Assembly: GCA_964634205.1 (NCBI GenBank)
Contig: CAZWKE010000009.1
Span: 29,276 to 93,275, forward strand
From: JAFGGG01 sp964634205
Lineage (GTDB): Bacteria > Spirochaetota > Spirochaetia > SZUA-6 > RPPD01
Direction: 5' to 3'
DNA length: 64,000 bases
Shown: piece by piece, positions 8,880 to 17,153 of the stretch
Numbering within the stretch: the stretch's first letter is position 1
Layout of the letters: every line of letters begins with the position of its first letter
Notes under the pieces: generated by a model
Seen by the model: only the letters and a program-made list of their open reading frames with translations
The model's database searches: none
What the model was told of the DNA's origin: nothing
Made by a program: the position numbers and the translations under genes

Positions 8880-10082
8880 CTATTCCAAAGCATAGAGGTA
8901 CCCGTCTGCACTGCCGATGTAAAGCACCCCGTCCCGTACCAAAGGGCTTGAATATACGGCCCCCCCGGTGGTGTAACTCCACAATTCCCCGCCCGTGTCC
9001 GCGTCCAGGGCATACACATTGCCCGACTGACCGCCGCCCACATACACGGTATCCTTCACGTAAAAGGCCGAAGACCACACCCAGCCCCCCGGCATAAACT
9101 CCCAGGCCACGCTGCCGTCCTTACGGTCCAAAGCGTATAACCGGTGAAACCCCTCCCCGCTGTACCCGGAGACACCGATGTAAAGCAACCCGTTATCTCC
9201 CAGCGCGGGAAACCCCGATACCCAGGTGACACTGTCTGCGGGAGTAAGCGTATTCTTCCAGACGAGCTCTCCGGAACCGCCGTCTACCGCGTAGCAGGCA
9301 TGGTCTTTACAGGCAAAATACACAATACCGTTTTCATCTACGGCCGCGCCGTAGTTTATCGGCCTTTCCGTGGCAAGCTCCCAGCAAAGCGAGCCGTTGT
9401 GTTTATCAAGGGCGTACATTTTATTGTAATCACTGCCGAACAGGACCAGATCTCCCGCTATGACGGGCGAAGAGCGAACAAAGTTCACCTCGGGCGGTGA
9501 AAAACTCCACTTCTCGTTTCCTGAAAACGCGTCCACCGCAAAAAAGCAATATACCGGGTTACGCGCGCCGATATACACCACCCCGTTTTCCACCACGGGC
9601 GAGGAGGTAAAATCATCCCCCGGGTAAAACTTGATTCTCCTGCCCGCGTCTCCCGATTCCTTTAACAGATCGAACCTCCATTTCAGCTCACCGCTTTTCG
9701 CGTTCAGGGCGTAGAGATACCCGTCATAACTGTCGAAAAACACCATGCCGTAGGCCGCGGCCGCGGACGAGCGAACATTTCCCCCGGTTTTAAAACGCCA
9801 CTTTTCCCGGCCGGACCGCGCCTCAAGCGCATAAAAACTCATATCATTACTGCCGAAATATACCACACCGTCCGTCAGCACCGGGGATGACCATACCGCA
9901 CTCCCGGTCTGAAACTTCCATTTTACCCCATGGAACTCACGCACCCCCACGGTGTCCTCCCTGCCCTGCCGCGTGAGCTCCCCCCGGAATACGACAGCGG
10001 GTTTGGCATCCCGGTATGAATTACCACAGGATAAAAACAACGGAATACAGACGGTTAACCCTAAAAAAATTATTTTTTTCAT
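8880..10082 (-). CDS. PQQ-like beta-propeller lipoprotein (copy 1)
   Basis: A 400-residue lipoprotein with signal peptide MKKIIFLGLTVCIPLFLSC. The mature part is a chain of PQQ-type propeller blades (repeated A.(D/S)G...W.F.TGG..(W/R)SSP motifs such as GGNVRSSAAAAYGMVFFDSYDGYLYAL). It is a paralogue of the protein at 11239-12423, sharing the order of blades and many motifs (WKFQTG, DDFTSSPVV, YIGARNP). PQQ-binding catalytic residues are not evident, so a structural or BamB-like role is more likely than dehydrogenase activity. The ribosome site AGGAGGAATAGTAAG precedes the ATG. Confidence 0.88.
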   Translation of the reverse strand: MKKIIFLGLTVCIPLFLSCGNSYRDAKPAVVFRGELTRQGREDTVGVREFHGVKWKFQTGSAVWSSPVLTDGVVYFGSNDMSFYALEARSGREKWRFKTGGNVRSSAAAAYGMVFFDSYDGYLYALNAKSGELKWRFDLLKESGDAGRRIKFYPGDDFTSSPVVENGVVYIGARNPVYCFFAVDAFSGNEKWSFSPPEVNFVRSSPVIAGDLVLFGSDYNKMYALDKHNGSLCWELATERPINYGAAVDENGIVYFACKDHACYAVDGGSGELVWKNTLTPADSVTWVSGFPALGDNGLLYIGVSGYSGEGFHRLYALDRKDGSVAWEFMPGGWVWSSAFYVKDTVYVGGGQSGNVYALDADTGGELWSYTTGGAVYSSPLVRDGVLYIGSADGYLYALE

Positions 10083-10210
10083 CTTACTATTCCTCCTGTA
10101 TGTTTATACAAACCCCGGGCCTCGGCTGTGACCGCTTTCGAGAAATAAATGGATTATTTGTGTTTTGCGTAGTAACTTTTTATTACTGTAATGGATTGGG
10201 AGGAAACGAT

Positions 10211-11170
10211 ATGGGGAAAAAATATTTTATTGCCGGTATTCTGTGTTTATTCACCCTGGCCGGCTTAAGGGCGGAAAAGAGCGCGTCCTTTTCCTTTGAC
10301 GAACTTAAGAACGCACCGAAGATCACGTTGGGGGAACCGTTATATTTTCAATCCAACGACGGGGTGAAACTCGCCTATTACACCCAATCGCCGAAGTCCG
10401 GGCCCATCGCGGTACTGGTGTTTGTTCACGGCGGCGGTGCCCACAGCACGGCCGGCTATCAATACCTGGCCCACGGTCTCAGCGCAAACCATAATGTGCT
10501 TGTCTACCTGCTTGATCTCCGCGGGCACGGCCGCTCCGGCGGTCCCAGGGGCGATACTCCCACCGTGGAACAGGTGTGGACCGACCTCAAACTGTTTATC
10601 GATTTTGTTAAGGCAAAGCACCGCGGCATACCCCTGTATCTGGGCGGTCATTCATCGGGCGGCGGCCTGGTATTGAACTACCTGTCGTGGCCGAAAAAGA
10701 CCGCGGTTGACGGGTATATTTTTATCTCACCCCACTTCGGGTATAAATCCGGGACGGAACGCACGGACATCAAATATCCTTTCGCCCGGGTCGATACGCG
10801 TGTGTTTGTAGAGAACGCTATGTCGCACGGGAAAAAATACGGCCACAAACCCGCCGTCTTTTTCAATTACCCGGAAGAAAGCCTGAAAAACGATCCCCTG
10901 CTGCTGCGCTTTATAACCTGCAATATGTCCAATGCCCTTACCCCGCAGAGTCCGAAATTACAGTTTTCCACCATAAATAAACACTTCGCCCTGTTTGTGG
11001 GCGAAATGGACGAGCTTTTTATACCGCAAAAGGTGGTTTCATATGCCGAACTGGCGGACAAAAAGCTGCGGCAAAAATCGATCGCCGAGGTGGTAAAAGG
11101 CGCCAAACACCTTTCCATCCTGCTTAAAGCCGATGAGTTGATCTATCGGGCAATCCAAAACTGGCGGTGA
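10211..11170 (+). CDS. Secreted alpha/beta hydrolase (monoacylglycerol-lipase-like)
   Basis: A 319-residue serine hydrolase. The start is ATG 10211, behind GGGAGGAAACGAT; an open frame from 10016 overlaps the divergent gene and is not used. A signal peptide is predicted (cleavage after LAGLRA). The oxyanion strand is VFVHGGGAHS, the cap-entry motif LDLRGHGRSGG, the nucleophile Ser148 in GGHSSGG, Asp267 in GEMDELF and His300 in GAKHLSI, so the triad is complete. The closest known relatives are the monoacylglycerol lipase/lysophospholipase group. It sits between two PQQ lipoprotein genes on the opposite strand. Confidence 0.88.
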   Translation: MGKKYFIAGILCLFTLAGLRAEKSASFSFDELKNAPKITLGEPLYFQSNDGVKLAYYTQSPKSGPIAVLVFVHGGGAHSTAGYQYLAHGLSANHNVLVYLLDLRGHGRSGGPRGDTPTVEQVWTDLKLFIDFVKAKHRGIPLYLGGHSSGGGLVLNYLSWPKKTAVDGYIFISPHFGYKSGTERTDIKYPFARVDTRVFVENAMSHGKKYGHKPAVFFNYPEESLKNDPLLLRFITCNMSNALTPQSPKLQFSTINKHFALFVGEMDELFIPQKVVSYAELADKKLRQKSIAEVVKGAKHLSILLKADELIYRAIQNWR

Positions 11171-11194
11171 ATCCGCATTCAAAGCAGCAACACG

Positions 11195-11218
11195 CCGGGC
11201 CTCTGACACAAGGCCCGG
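11195..11218. terminator. GC-rich hairpin between convergent genes
   Basis: CCGGGCCT and AGGCCCGG form a perfect 8-bp stem with an 8-nt loop, between the convergent stops of the hydrolase and the second PQQ lipoprotein. There is no T-run on either side, so it may act only as an RNA 3'-end stabiliser. Confidence 0.4.
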
Positions 11219-11238
11219 ATTCCGAAGACCGCCTGCTG

Positions 11239-12423
11239 CTACTCAAGGGCATAGAGAAAGCCGTCGGCACTGCCGATATAAAGCACCCCGTCAGCCACAA
11301 CCGGGCTGCCGTACAGGGCACCGCCGACCTTCATACTCCAAAACTCTTTTCCCGTGGCGGCGTTCAGGGCAAACACCTTGTTTGTCTGTCCTCCCGCCAG
11401 GTACACCGTCCCCTTTGCGGATAAGGGGGATGCCCAGACCCAGCCGCCGGCGTCAAACTCCCAGGCCGTCTTGCCGGTCTGCCTTTTTAAGGCGATCAGC
11501 TTATGATAATCAGAGGATCCCACGTACAAGAGACCGCCATCACCAAGTGCCGGGAATCCCGTCAGCCAGGTGGCGTTTTCAGGCGCCAGCAGGCTTTTCC
11601 AGATGATTGCCCCCGACGCCCCGTTGACCGCGTAACAGTTGCGGTCTTTGCAGGCGAAGTATACCGTCCCCCCCCCGCTGACCGCGGGGCCGTAATTGAT
11701 ATTCCCGTCGGTTTTTACCGTCCATTTTAAAACTCCGCTTGTTTTATCCAGGGCATAAAACTCGTTGTATTCACTTCCGATATAAACGGTATCACCCCAT
11801 AACGCGGGTGAAGAGCGCACCAGGTTCACCTCATCAGGAGCAAAATCCCATTTTTTCCCTCCTGAAAACGCATCCACCGCAAAAAGGCAGTGTGAGGGAT
11901 TCCGCGCGCCGATATACACAATACCGTTGTCTACCAGCGGAGAGGAGGTGTAATCATCCCATTGGAAGTAGGAAACCGTATGGTTTTCCTGTCCGGAATC
12001 TTTCAGCAGATCGAACCTCCACACCTGTTTTCCGTCATCCGCGTCAAGGGCATAGAGATACCCGTCATAACTGTCGAAATACACCATGCCGTAAGCCGCA
12101 GCGGCGGAGCCGCGGATCATGCCGTCGGTTTTAAAACGCCACAGTTCCTTTCCACTCCCTGCATCAACGGCGTAAAAGCTGTTATCATTACTGCCGAAGA
12201 AAAGCACCCCGTCTGCCAAAACAGGGGTGGACCAGATTTCTCCGTCTGTGCGGAACTTCCATTTTACGGCGGGAAGTTTATCGGGCCCCGTTTCCTCCGT
12301 CCTACCCTGCCGCTGGGGATTTCCCCTGAACAGGACCGCCGGTCCGTATTCTTCCAAATTCGGCCCACAGGCGGCGAGCATAAAAAGAGGGATGATGCAT
12401 AAACCAAACAACTGTTTTTTCAT
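11239..12423 (-). CDS. PQQ-like beta-propeller lipoprotein (copy 2)
   Basis: A 394-residue lipoprotein (signal MKKQLFGLCIIPLFMLAAC) with the same seven- to eight-blade PQQ propeller organisation as the 8880-10082 gene; blades such as SSPLVDNGIVYIGARNPSHC are nearly superimposable. Its ATG lies 11 bp after the stop of the sigma-factor gene behind AAGGAGAAAATC, so the two are co-transcribed. Envelope attachment and a role as a surface or periplasmic scaffold are inferred; no enzyme signature was found. Confidence 0.88.
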   Translation of the reverse strand: MKKQLFGLCIIPLFMLAACGPNLEEYGPAVLFRGNPQRQGRTEETGPDKLPAVKWKFRTDGEIWSTPVLADGVLFFGSNDNSFYAVDAGSGKELWRFKTDGMIRGSAAAAYGMVYFDSYDGYLYALDADDGKQVWRFDLLKDSGQENHTVSYFQWDDYTSSPLVDNGIVYIGARNPSHCLFAVDAFSGGKKWDFAPDEVNLVRSSPALWGDTVYIGSEYNEFYALDKTSGVLKWTVKTDGNINYGPAVSGGGTVYFACKDRNCYAVNGASGAIIWKSLLAPENATWLTGFPALGDGGLLYVGSSDYHKLIALKRQTGKTAWEFDAGGWVWASPLSAKGTVYLAGGQTNKVFALNAATGKEFWSMKVGGALYGSPVVADGVLYIGSADGFLYALE

Positions 12424-12433
12424 GATTTTCTCC

Positions 12434-13339
12434 TTAATTTACGTGGTGACCGTCGTCAAGATTGAAGATATCGGAAAACTCACGGCTTTTGATGGTATCC
12501 GAAAGCCATTTTTTTATGTCCGGTCCCTGCCAGAAAGGTTGTGATTGGAACAGGTTGTTAAAACGGTAGAAATAACGGTTCATGAATTTCGATACCCTGC
12601 CGGAAATTACCTCCTTTACCAGCCTGGAATAGCCCATGCCCGCGTATACCAGATGCTTTGGGTCCCTGTATCCCTGCTCAACAAGACCGGAAATCTTTAA
12701 GCGGCATTTGCATTTTGCCTTTTTATTCACCAGGCTGCAGGTCTGTCCCATAAACCTTTTCAGCTTTGAGCGTGAACGGGAAAGGATTTTTCTGAAATTC
12801 GCGCTGGTCATATGCAGTAACTCCGCCCCCATGTTGGAGTTGATGTTAAAAATGACCCCCAGTATGATCACCACCCGCTGTGTTCTGTTCAGACAGATCA
12901 GCGTCGCCATCACACAGTTTATCATGGTATCATGGATCAGGGCCTTGATTTCCGGGGTATCGTCCGGCTGCCGGTCGGGAATATACTCCATCCTTTGGTA
13001 GTAATTTTCAAAATTTATATCACTGTATTCCAATCCCCTTTTTTTCATATTGATGACGTGGTTCACCACTATCCGGTACAACCAGGTTTTGAATCCCGCC
13101 CTGGTCTCATCATATTGCTGCAGGCGCGTGATGATCTTAATCAGTATCTCCTGGGTGATATCTTCCGCGTCTTCCGGTGTAATCACCATCCTGACGGCCA
13201 GGTTGTAGATCCAGTCACGGTAACGGGAAATCAGCTGAATCAGCGCCTCTTTACTTCCTTCCAGCGCCCGGGCAACCAGCTCCCTGTCGGAAACCGATTT
13301 GTATACATTTTTTTGCCGTACAATGCCGCGAGTAAGCAT
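12434..13339 (-). CDS. ECF-like sigma factor with Cys-motif C-terminal extension
   Basis: A 301-residue sigma-70 family protein. Region 2 covers about 18-100 (LVARALEGSKEALIQLISRY, ITQEILIKIITRL, FKTWLYRIVVNHVIN). Region 4 covers about 135-195 (LNRTQRVVIILGV, TSANFRKILSRSRSKLKRFM). Beyond it lies a further 100 residues starting with C-x8-C-x-C (C201, C210, C212), comparable to the cysteine motif that follows region 4 in some ECF groups and may bind metal. No anti-sigma gene is adjacent. It is co-transcribed with the PQQ lipoprotein gene downstream, which may be a target or a sensor partner. Confidence 0.87.
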   Translation of the reverse strand: MLTRGIVRQKNVYKSVSDRELVARALEGSKEALIQLISRYRDWIYNLAVRMVITPEDAEDITQEILIKIITRLQQYDETRAGFKTWLYRIVVNHVINMKKRGLEYSDINFENYYQRMEYIPDRQPDDTPEIKALIHDTMINCVMATLICLNRTQRVVIILGVIFNINSNMGAELLHMTSANFRKILSRSRSKLKRFMGQTCSLVNKKAKCKCRLKISGLVEQGYRDPKHLVYAGMGYSRLVKEVISGRVSKFMNRYFYRFNNLFQSQPFWQGPDIKKWLSDTIKSREFSDIFNLDDGHHVN

Positions 13340-13410
13340 CTTCTCTCCTTTATTGCGGTAACAATTAATTATACATGAGGAACAAGCCCCCTGTGACAGA
13401 TTATCCGGAA

Positions 13411-14004
13411 CTATTTTTTCTTTTTTTCCGCGGGATAACTGTTGAACAGATCCAGCAATTCGTAGCGGGAGTGGGTATTTGTTTTTTTAAATATATTCAG
13501 CACATGGTTTTTGGCCGTTCCTTCCGAGATAAAGAGCTTGGCGGCGATGGCTTTGGATGATTTTCCTTTTACCAGTAAAAAGAGGACCTCCTCCTCCCTT
13601 TTGCTGAGCTCATAGAATCCGGCAAACGTCCGTTCTTTTTTGGGTCCCGTAAAATAGCTGGTTTTTTTCAAACCCACGGCGGTCCGGTTATCGGTAAAAT
13701 ATACCCTGAACTCCTGGTCCGCCAAAGTCAGGGTATCGTCATGTCTTATAAATTCGCTGTTTGAAATCCTGCGGCCATTGATAAACGTCCCGTTCATGCT
13801 GTCAAGATCACGTATTTTGAGGGCCTCTCCCCGGAGATAAATCTCGGCATGTTTCCTGGATACATTCTTGGAAGAAAGGTACAGGTGACACTTTTTGCTC
13901 CTGCCGATGATAAAAGGAAAGGTATCGATTTTTATGAATATCGTGTTTCCGTCGCTTAAATTTCCTTCCAAGAACCAGTATTTTTTTGAAGCATTTTTCT
14001 GCAT
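13411..14004 (-). CDS. FHA domain - LuxR helix-turn-helix regulator
   Basis: A 197-residue cytoplasmic protein joining two domains. An FHA phosphothreonine-binding domain (about 25-115) has all landmarks: FIIGRSKK, SRKHAEI, DLDSMNGTFING. A LuxR-type DNA-binding domain (130-190) has LSKREEEVLFLLVKGKSSKAIAAKLF and GTAKNHVLNIFKKT. This implies DNA binding gated by a phosphorylated partner, so a Ser/Thr kinase should exist elsewhere in the genome. It lies 71 bp upstream of the sigma-factor gene on the same strand. The C-terminus is polylysine. No good ribosome site is visible. Confidence 0.88.
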   Translation of the reverse strand: MQKNASKKYWFLEGNLSDGNTIFIKIDTFPFIIGRSKKCHLYLSSKNVSRKHAEIYLRGEALKIRDLDSMNGTFINGRRISNSEFIRHDDTLTLADQEFRVYFTDNRTAVGLKKTSYFTGPKKERTFAGFYELSKREEEVLFLLVKGKSSKAIAAKLFISEGTAKNHVLNIFKKTNTHSRYELLDLFNSYPAEKKKK

Positions 14005-14150
14005 TTTAATCGGTCCGGGTTTATGGTATGATTTCTGATTTTTTCTGTCAATATCCTATAAAACATACCAAACGGCATACTGAATTTTTACGGTAAATGA
14101 TTCATTAATATTGCATATATCACTTTGCCCGGAAAGGAGGGCATAGCAAA

Positions 14151-14312
14151 ATGGCCGGAAAAACAAAGTACCTTGAACCAAAACATTACGCGGACCAGGA
14201 ATATGCCGCCTGGGAAGCAATCTATGATCACATCAAAGAAAGCCCCGCAAAAATGAAAAAAGAAATCATCAGGATGTTGATGAAAAAACTCATTATTTTC
14301 AGAAAAGAATAA
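14151..14312 (+). CDS. Small basic hypothetical protein (53 aa)
   Basis: A short gene with an excellent ribosome site (AAGGAGG, 10 nt before the ATG). The product begins MAGKTKYLEPKHYAD and ends KKLIIFRKE. The second half is a lysine-rich amphipathic helix; there is no signal peptide. I do not recognise a family. The strong ribosome site and the absence of any competing gene support it. Confidence 0.6.
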   Translation: MAGKTKYLEPKHYADQEYAAWEAIYDHIKESPAKMKKEIIRMLMKKLIIFRKE

Positions 14313-14425
14313 ACTTCTGCCACGATTGCCGCAAAATTCTCCTTGTATTCCGTTATTGAGTGTCTTATGCTCTAATGCAAAACATGACAATTAATGCCGG
14401 GCCCGCCTGGTACAAGGAGTACAAT

Positions 14426-15373
14426 GTGAAAAAGATCATCTCCCTTTCATTTGTAATAATGCTTGCGCTTGTTTCCTGCCTGGATTTTGAGGCATTGATC
14501 AAGAATCCCGGAACACAGCAGGCAAGAGTCGCCGGCCCCGCCGTCGGGCATCCGCATTTTAAGGCGTATAATGATCCGGTAAAATTCAAAAAAAATCCTT
14601 CCGCAAGCTCATGCTTTGCAGGGGAGTTGGCGGAAGAGTCGAAAATGAATGTGCTCGATCTTTTGAATTACGTACGAAAGCTGCATGGATTGGGTCCCGT
14701 GACCTATAATTACGCAAATGATATCTATGCCCAGAAGGGGGCGTTCCTTATCGCCTTAAACGGTGCCATGAGTCATAATCCCCCCAAGACCTGGCGCTGC
14801 TGGTCCGACGAGGCATTCAAAGGCTGCAGCTCCAGCGATATTATCGGCGGCACCACCGCGCCGTTTACCCCGTGCCAGGCGGTCATGTACTGGCTGACCG
14901 ACACCGGGGTGGAAAGCCTGGGCCACCGGAGATGGATACTGAGCCCGTTTTTAAAGACGGTGGCGTATGGTCAGGCGGTGGTGAACGGCCGCTACGGCGG
15001 CACACTCATGGTAATCGGCGACAAGCACCAGAACGCGCGTACGGATTTTGTGGCCTATCCCTTCCGGGAGTACCCGGCGCTGCTGTTCGATATGAACTGG
15101 TATCTTTCGTTCTCGGTGATCCAGGACAGGACAAACTCATGGAACAACCAAGGTGTGAATTTTTCCGCGGCAAAGATCACCGTGACCGCGGAATCGGGAA
15201 AAAATCTCTCTATACGATCCCAAAAACACGACAACCAGGGCTTTGGGGTACCGAACCTGTTGGCCTGGAAGGTGAACGGTCTGCGCAAGGGGGTCCGCTA
15301 TACCGTGACGGTGCAAAACGTCAAGACCAAGGACGGGCAGAAGGACTATGAATACTGGTTTATGATCAAGTAA
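14426..15373 (+). CDS. CAP/SCP-family lipoprotein
   Basis: A 315-residue secreted protein. I chose the GTG at 14426 because AAGGAG lies 6 nt upstream and the product then starts with a lipoprotein signal (VKKIISLSFVIMLALVSC, Cys18). The CAP (SCP/PR1) domain is recognisable from LLNYVRKLHGLGPV, GAMSHNPPKTWRCWSDEA and the signature GHRRWILSPFL. The conserved His residues of the CAP cavity appear present. Bacterial CAP lipoproteins are surface proteins of mostly unknown activity. A C-terminal 80-residue beta-rich segment (YTVTVQNVKTKDG) may be a separate sandwich domain. Confidence 0.88.
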   Translation: MKKIISLSFVIMLALVSCLDFEALIKNPGTQQARVAGPAVGHPHFKAYNDPVKFKKNPSASSCFAGELAEESKMNVLDLLNYVRKLHGLGPVTYNYANDIYAQKGAFLIALNGAMSHNPPKTWRCWSDEAFKGCSSSDIIGGTTAPFTPCQAVMYWLTDTGVESLGHRRWILSPFLKTVAYGQAVVNGRYGGTLMVIGDKHQNARTDFVAYPFREYPALLFDMNWYLSFSVIQDRTNSWNNQGVNFSAAKITVTAESGKNLSIRSQKHDNQGFGVPNLLAWKVNGLRKGVRYTVTVQNVKTKDGQKDYEYWFMIK

Positions 15374-15523
15374 AGCCGAGCATTAGCACTGCCGTGGGAA
15401 CCGGGCCATGACCGCCGCCGGAATATAATCCGCGCCGTAACCGCTCCCGGGGGCCGTAACCGCCGCCGGACTCAGCCCGGCTGCTCATTTTCCGAGTGTC
15501 GCCTGCGTCGAACCCGCGGACTC

Positions 15524-16948
15524 TCATTTTTTCGTCTTTCTCTCCGTAAAGGGATGATCGTTCTTCCACATCCTGGCAATAATGATAAAGGGAAAAATAA
15601 ACCACGCGGCGTTGGCAAGCACCGGGACCAGGGGATTCACGGCCGCATGGGGGCCCCACAGCTCCTCGGAGAGAATGATGGTCACATTGGTAAACATGAC
15701 TGCCGAGTAAATGATTGCGGGCAGCCTGACCCAGTTCCTCCTGCGAATGAACGCGTACACCGCGAACAGGTAAAACGGACCGAAAAGCAGGACGTCGAGC
15801 CAGATGGTAGCCTTGTACCAGACAGGCCGCGCCAGCAGCAGGGGGTCGAAATTCCCTTCCCACCAGTGGACGATGTCAATGAAAAAACGCGGCGGCCAGG
15901 CCGGGTAGGCAAAATTCGCGGGGTGTAAGCTTACCGGACCCGCGATGGCGATCTGCTCGATGCTGATGAGGTACGGCACAAACAGCAGATTGAACAGCAG
16001 ATATGCCAGGATTATGATATCCAGGGGACGCCTCCGCAAGGGGATCACGGTCTCGCCCTCCCGCAGGTGCTGCGTCGGCAGGGGAATAAGACCGGAAACA
16101 CTCCGCATCCGTTCTTTGTAAAACGGCCTGCCGATCATCATCCGCCGGTCGGCCATCGGAACACTGATAAAAGTAAAAAGAAGGATCATGGCGGCCGGAC
16201 CCAAAAGCATCCAGGGCCGGAAGTTCCCGGAGGCCGCGGCAAACAGGAACAGTCCGCACCAGAACAGGACCTCCCCGAAATAGTTCGGGTGCCGGCACCG
16301 GCGCCACAGGCCTTTTTCCAGCAGCCGTCCCTTTTCACTGCTCTGCTTTCTGAAACTCCAAAGCTGCATATCGCTCACCGCCTCAATCACAATCGCGCTT
16401 AAGGTCACCACCAGCGCCGCAACGTCTATGAGATTCAGGGCCGCGGTCCCCTGCCGGAACACAAAGAACAGCGGCAGCAGGCCCAGAAAAACAATACCCG
16501 TGGGAAAGACATGAAAGCCGAAGAAGCTTACCAGCCAGTACCAGCGGCCGGAGCTTTTCCTGAAATCGGAATAGCGCCAGTCCTCGTCCGTAAACCCCTT
16601 CCAACGCCGTATCCAGTTCCAGGTCAGGCGCACCGCCCATATCAGAACGACAATGATCACAATCATACCGCGGGGTGAAAGCACGGGAGCGGTCAATCCC
16701 AGATAAAGGATGATGGGCACCGGAGCAACACTCCAGTAGGGATCATAGAAGCTGGAGTTGTCGCTTATCATACTGAAGACAAAAATGACCAGGGTTGCCG
16801 CGAGGTCGGCCAAGGCGACGGACTCGATCAGCGATGTACCGTGCAGCAGCAGTACCGTCACCGCCGCCGCGAAAAACGCGCACAGGTAGCCCGCACCGCA
16901 GAAAAGAAGTGCCGCGGTTTTTTCCATATTCTTTATCTTCTTACCCAT
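15524..16948 (-). CDS. DUF1295 (steroid-reductase-like) - EXPERA membrane fusion
   Basis: A 474-residue polytopic membrane protein. The N-terminal 300 residues are a DUF1295 / steroid 5-alpha-reductase-type domain (DPYWSVAPVPI, WRRCRHPNYFGEVLFWCG, PFYKERMRSVSGLIP), the fold that reduces or methylates isoprenoid-type substrates at the membrane. Residues 310-470 form a four-helix EXPERA (emopamil-binding/TMEM97-like) domain with the WW and FGPFYLFAVYAFI segments; in eukaryotes this domain isomerises or binds sterols. The fusion suggests one protein acting on a polycyclic or isoprenoid lipid. The substrate is unknown and no other lipid genes are adjacent. Confidence 0.8.
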   Translation of the reverse strand: MGKKIKNMEKTAALLFCGAGYLCAFFAAAVTVLLLHGTSLIESVALADLAATLVIFVFSMISDNSSFYDPYWSVAPVPIILYLGLTAPVLSPRGMIVIIVVLIWAVRLTWNWIRRWKGFTDEDWRYSDFRKSSGRWYWLVSFFGFHVFPTGIVFLGLLPLFFVFRQGTAALNLIDVAALVVTLSAIVIEAVSDMQLWSFRKQSSEKGRLLEKGLWRRCRHPNYFGEVLFWCGLFLFAAASGNFRPWMLLGPAAMILLFTFISVPMADRRMMIGRPFYKERMRSVSGLIPLPTQHLREGETVIPLRRRPLDIIILAYLLFNLLFVPYLISIEQIAIAGPVSLHPANFAYPAWPPRFFIDIVHWWEGNFDPLLLARPVWYKATIWLDVLLFGPFYLFAVYAFIRRRNWVRLPAIIYSAVMFTNVTIILSEELWGPHAAVNPLVPVLANAAWFIFPFIIIARMWKNDHPFTERKTKK

Positions 16949-17153
16949 AACGCCCGCCTTTCAAATTGGGATAATACCGTCGTAGATACTCCGGCCATGA
17001 TAATTATTCATAAAATCGAGTATACTTTCAAGGACAATTCAGTGGTATGAAATTGCCCTTAATTTATTACCTATAGTAATTGCTGTAAAATTCTGATATC
17101 CTCTTTACTTACGAAAAACGTATTACATAAGTGTAGTTGGAGAACATGCGTAT

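Noticed and set aside
10016..10210. N-terminal extension of the secreted hydrolase
   Set aside because: It overlaps the divergent PQQ gene, lacks a ribosome site and would bury the signal peptide starting at 10211.
15374..15523. Imperfect GC-rich repeats (GGGCCRTRACCGCCGCCGGA) between convergent genes
   Set aside because: Only two copies about 50 bp apart and no conserved hairpin; not enough to name an element.
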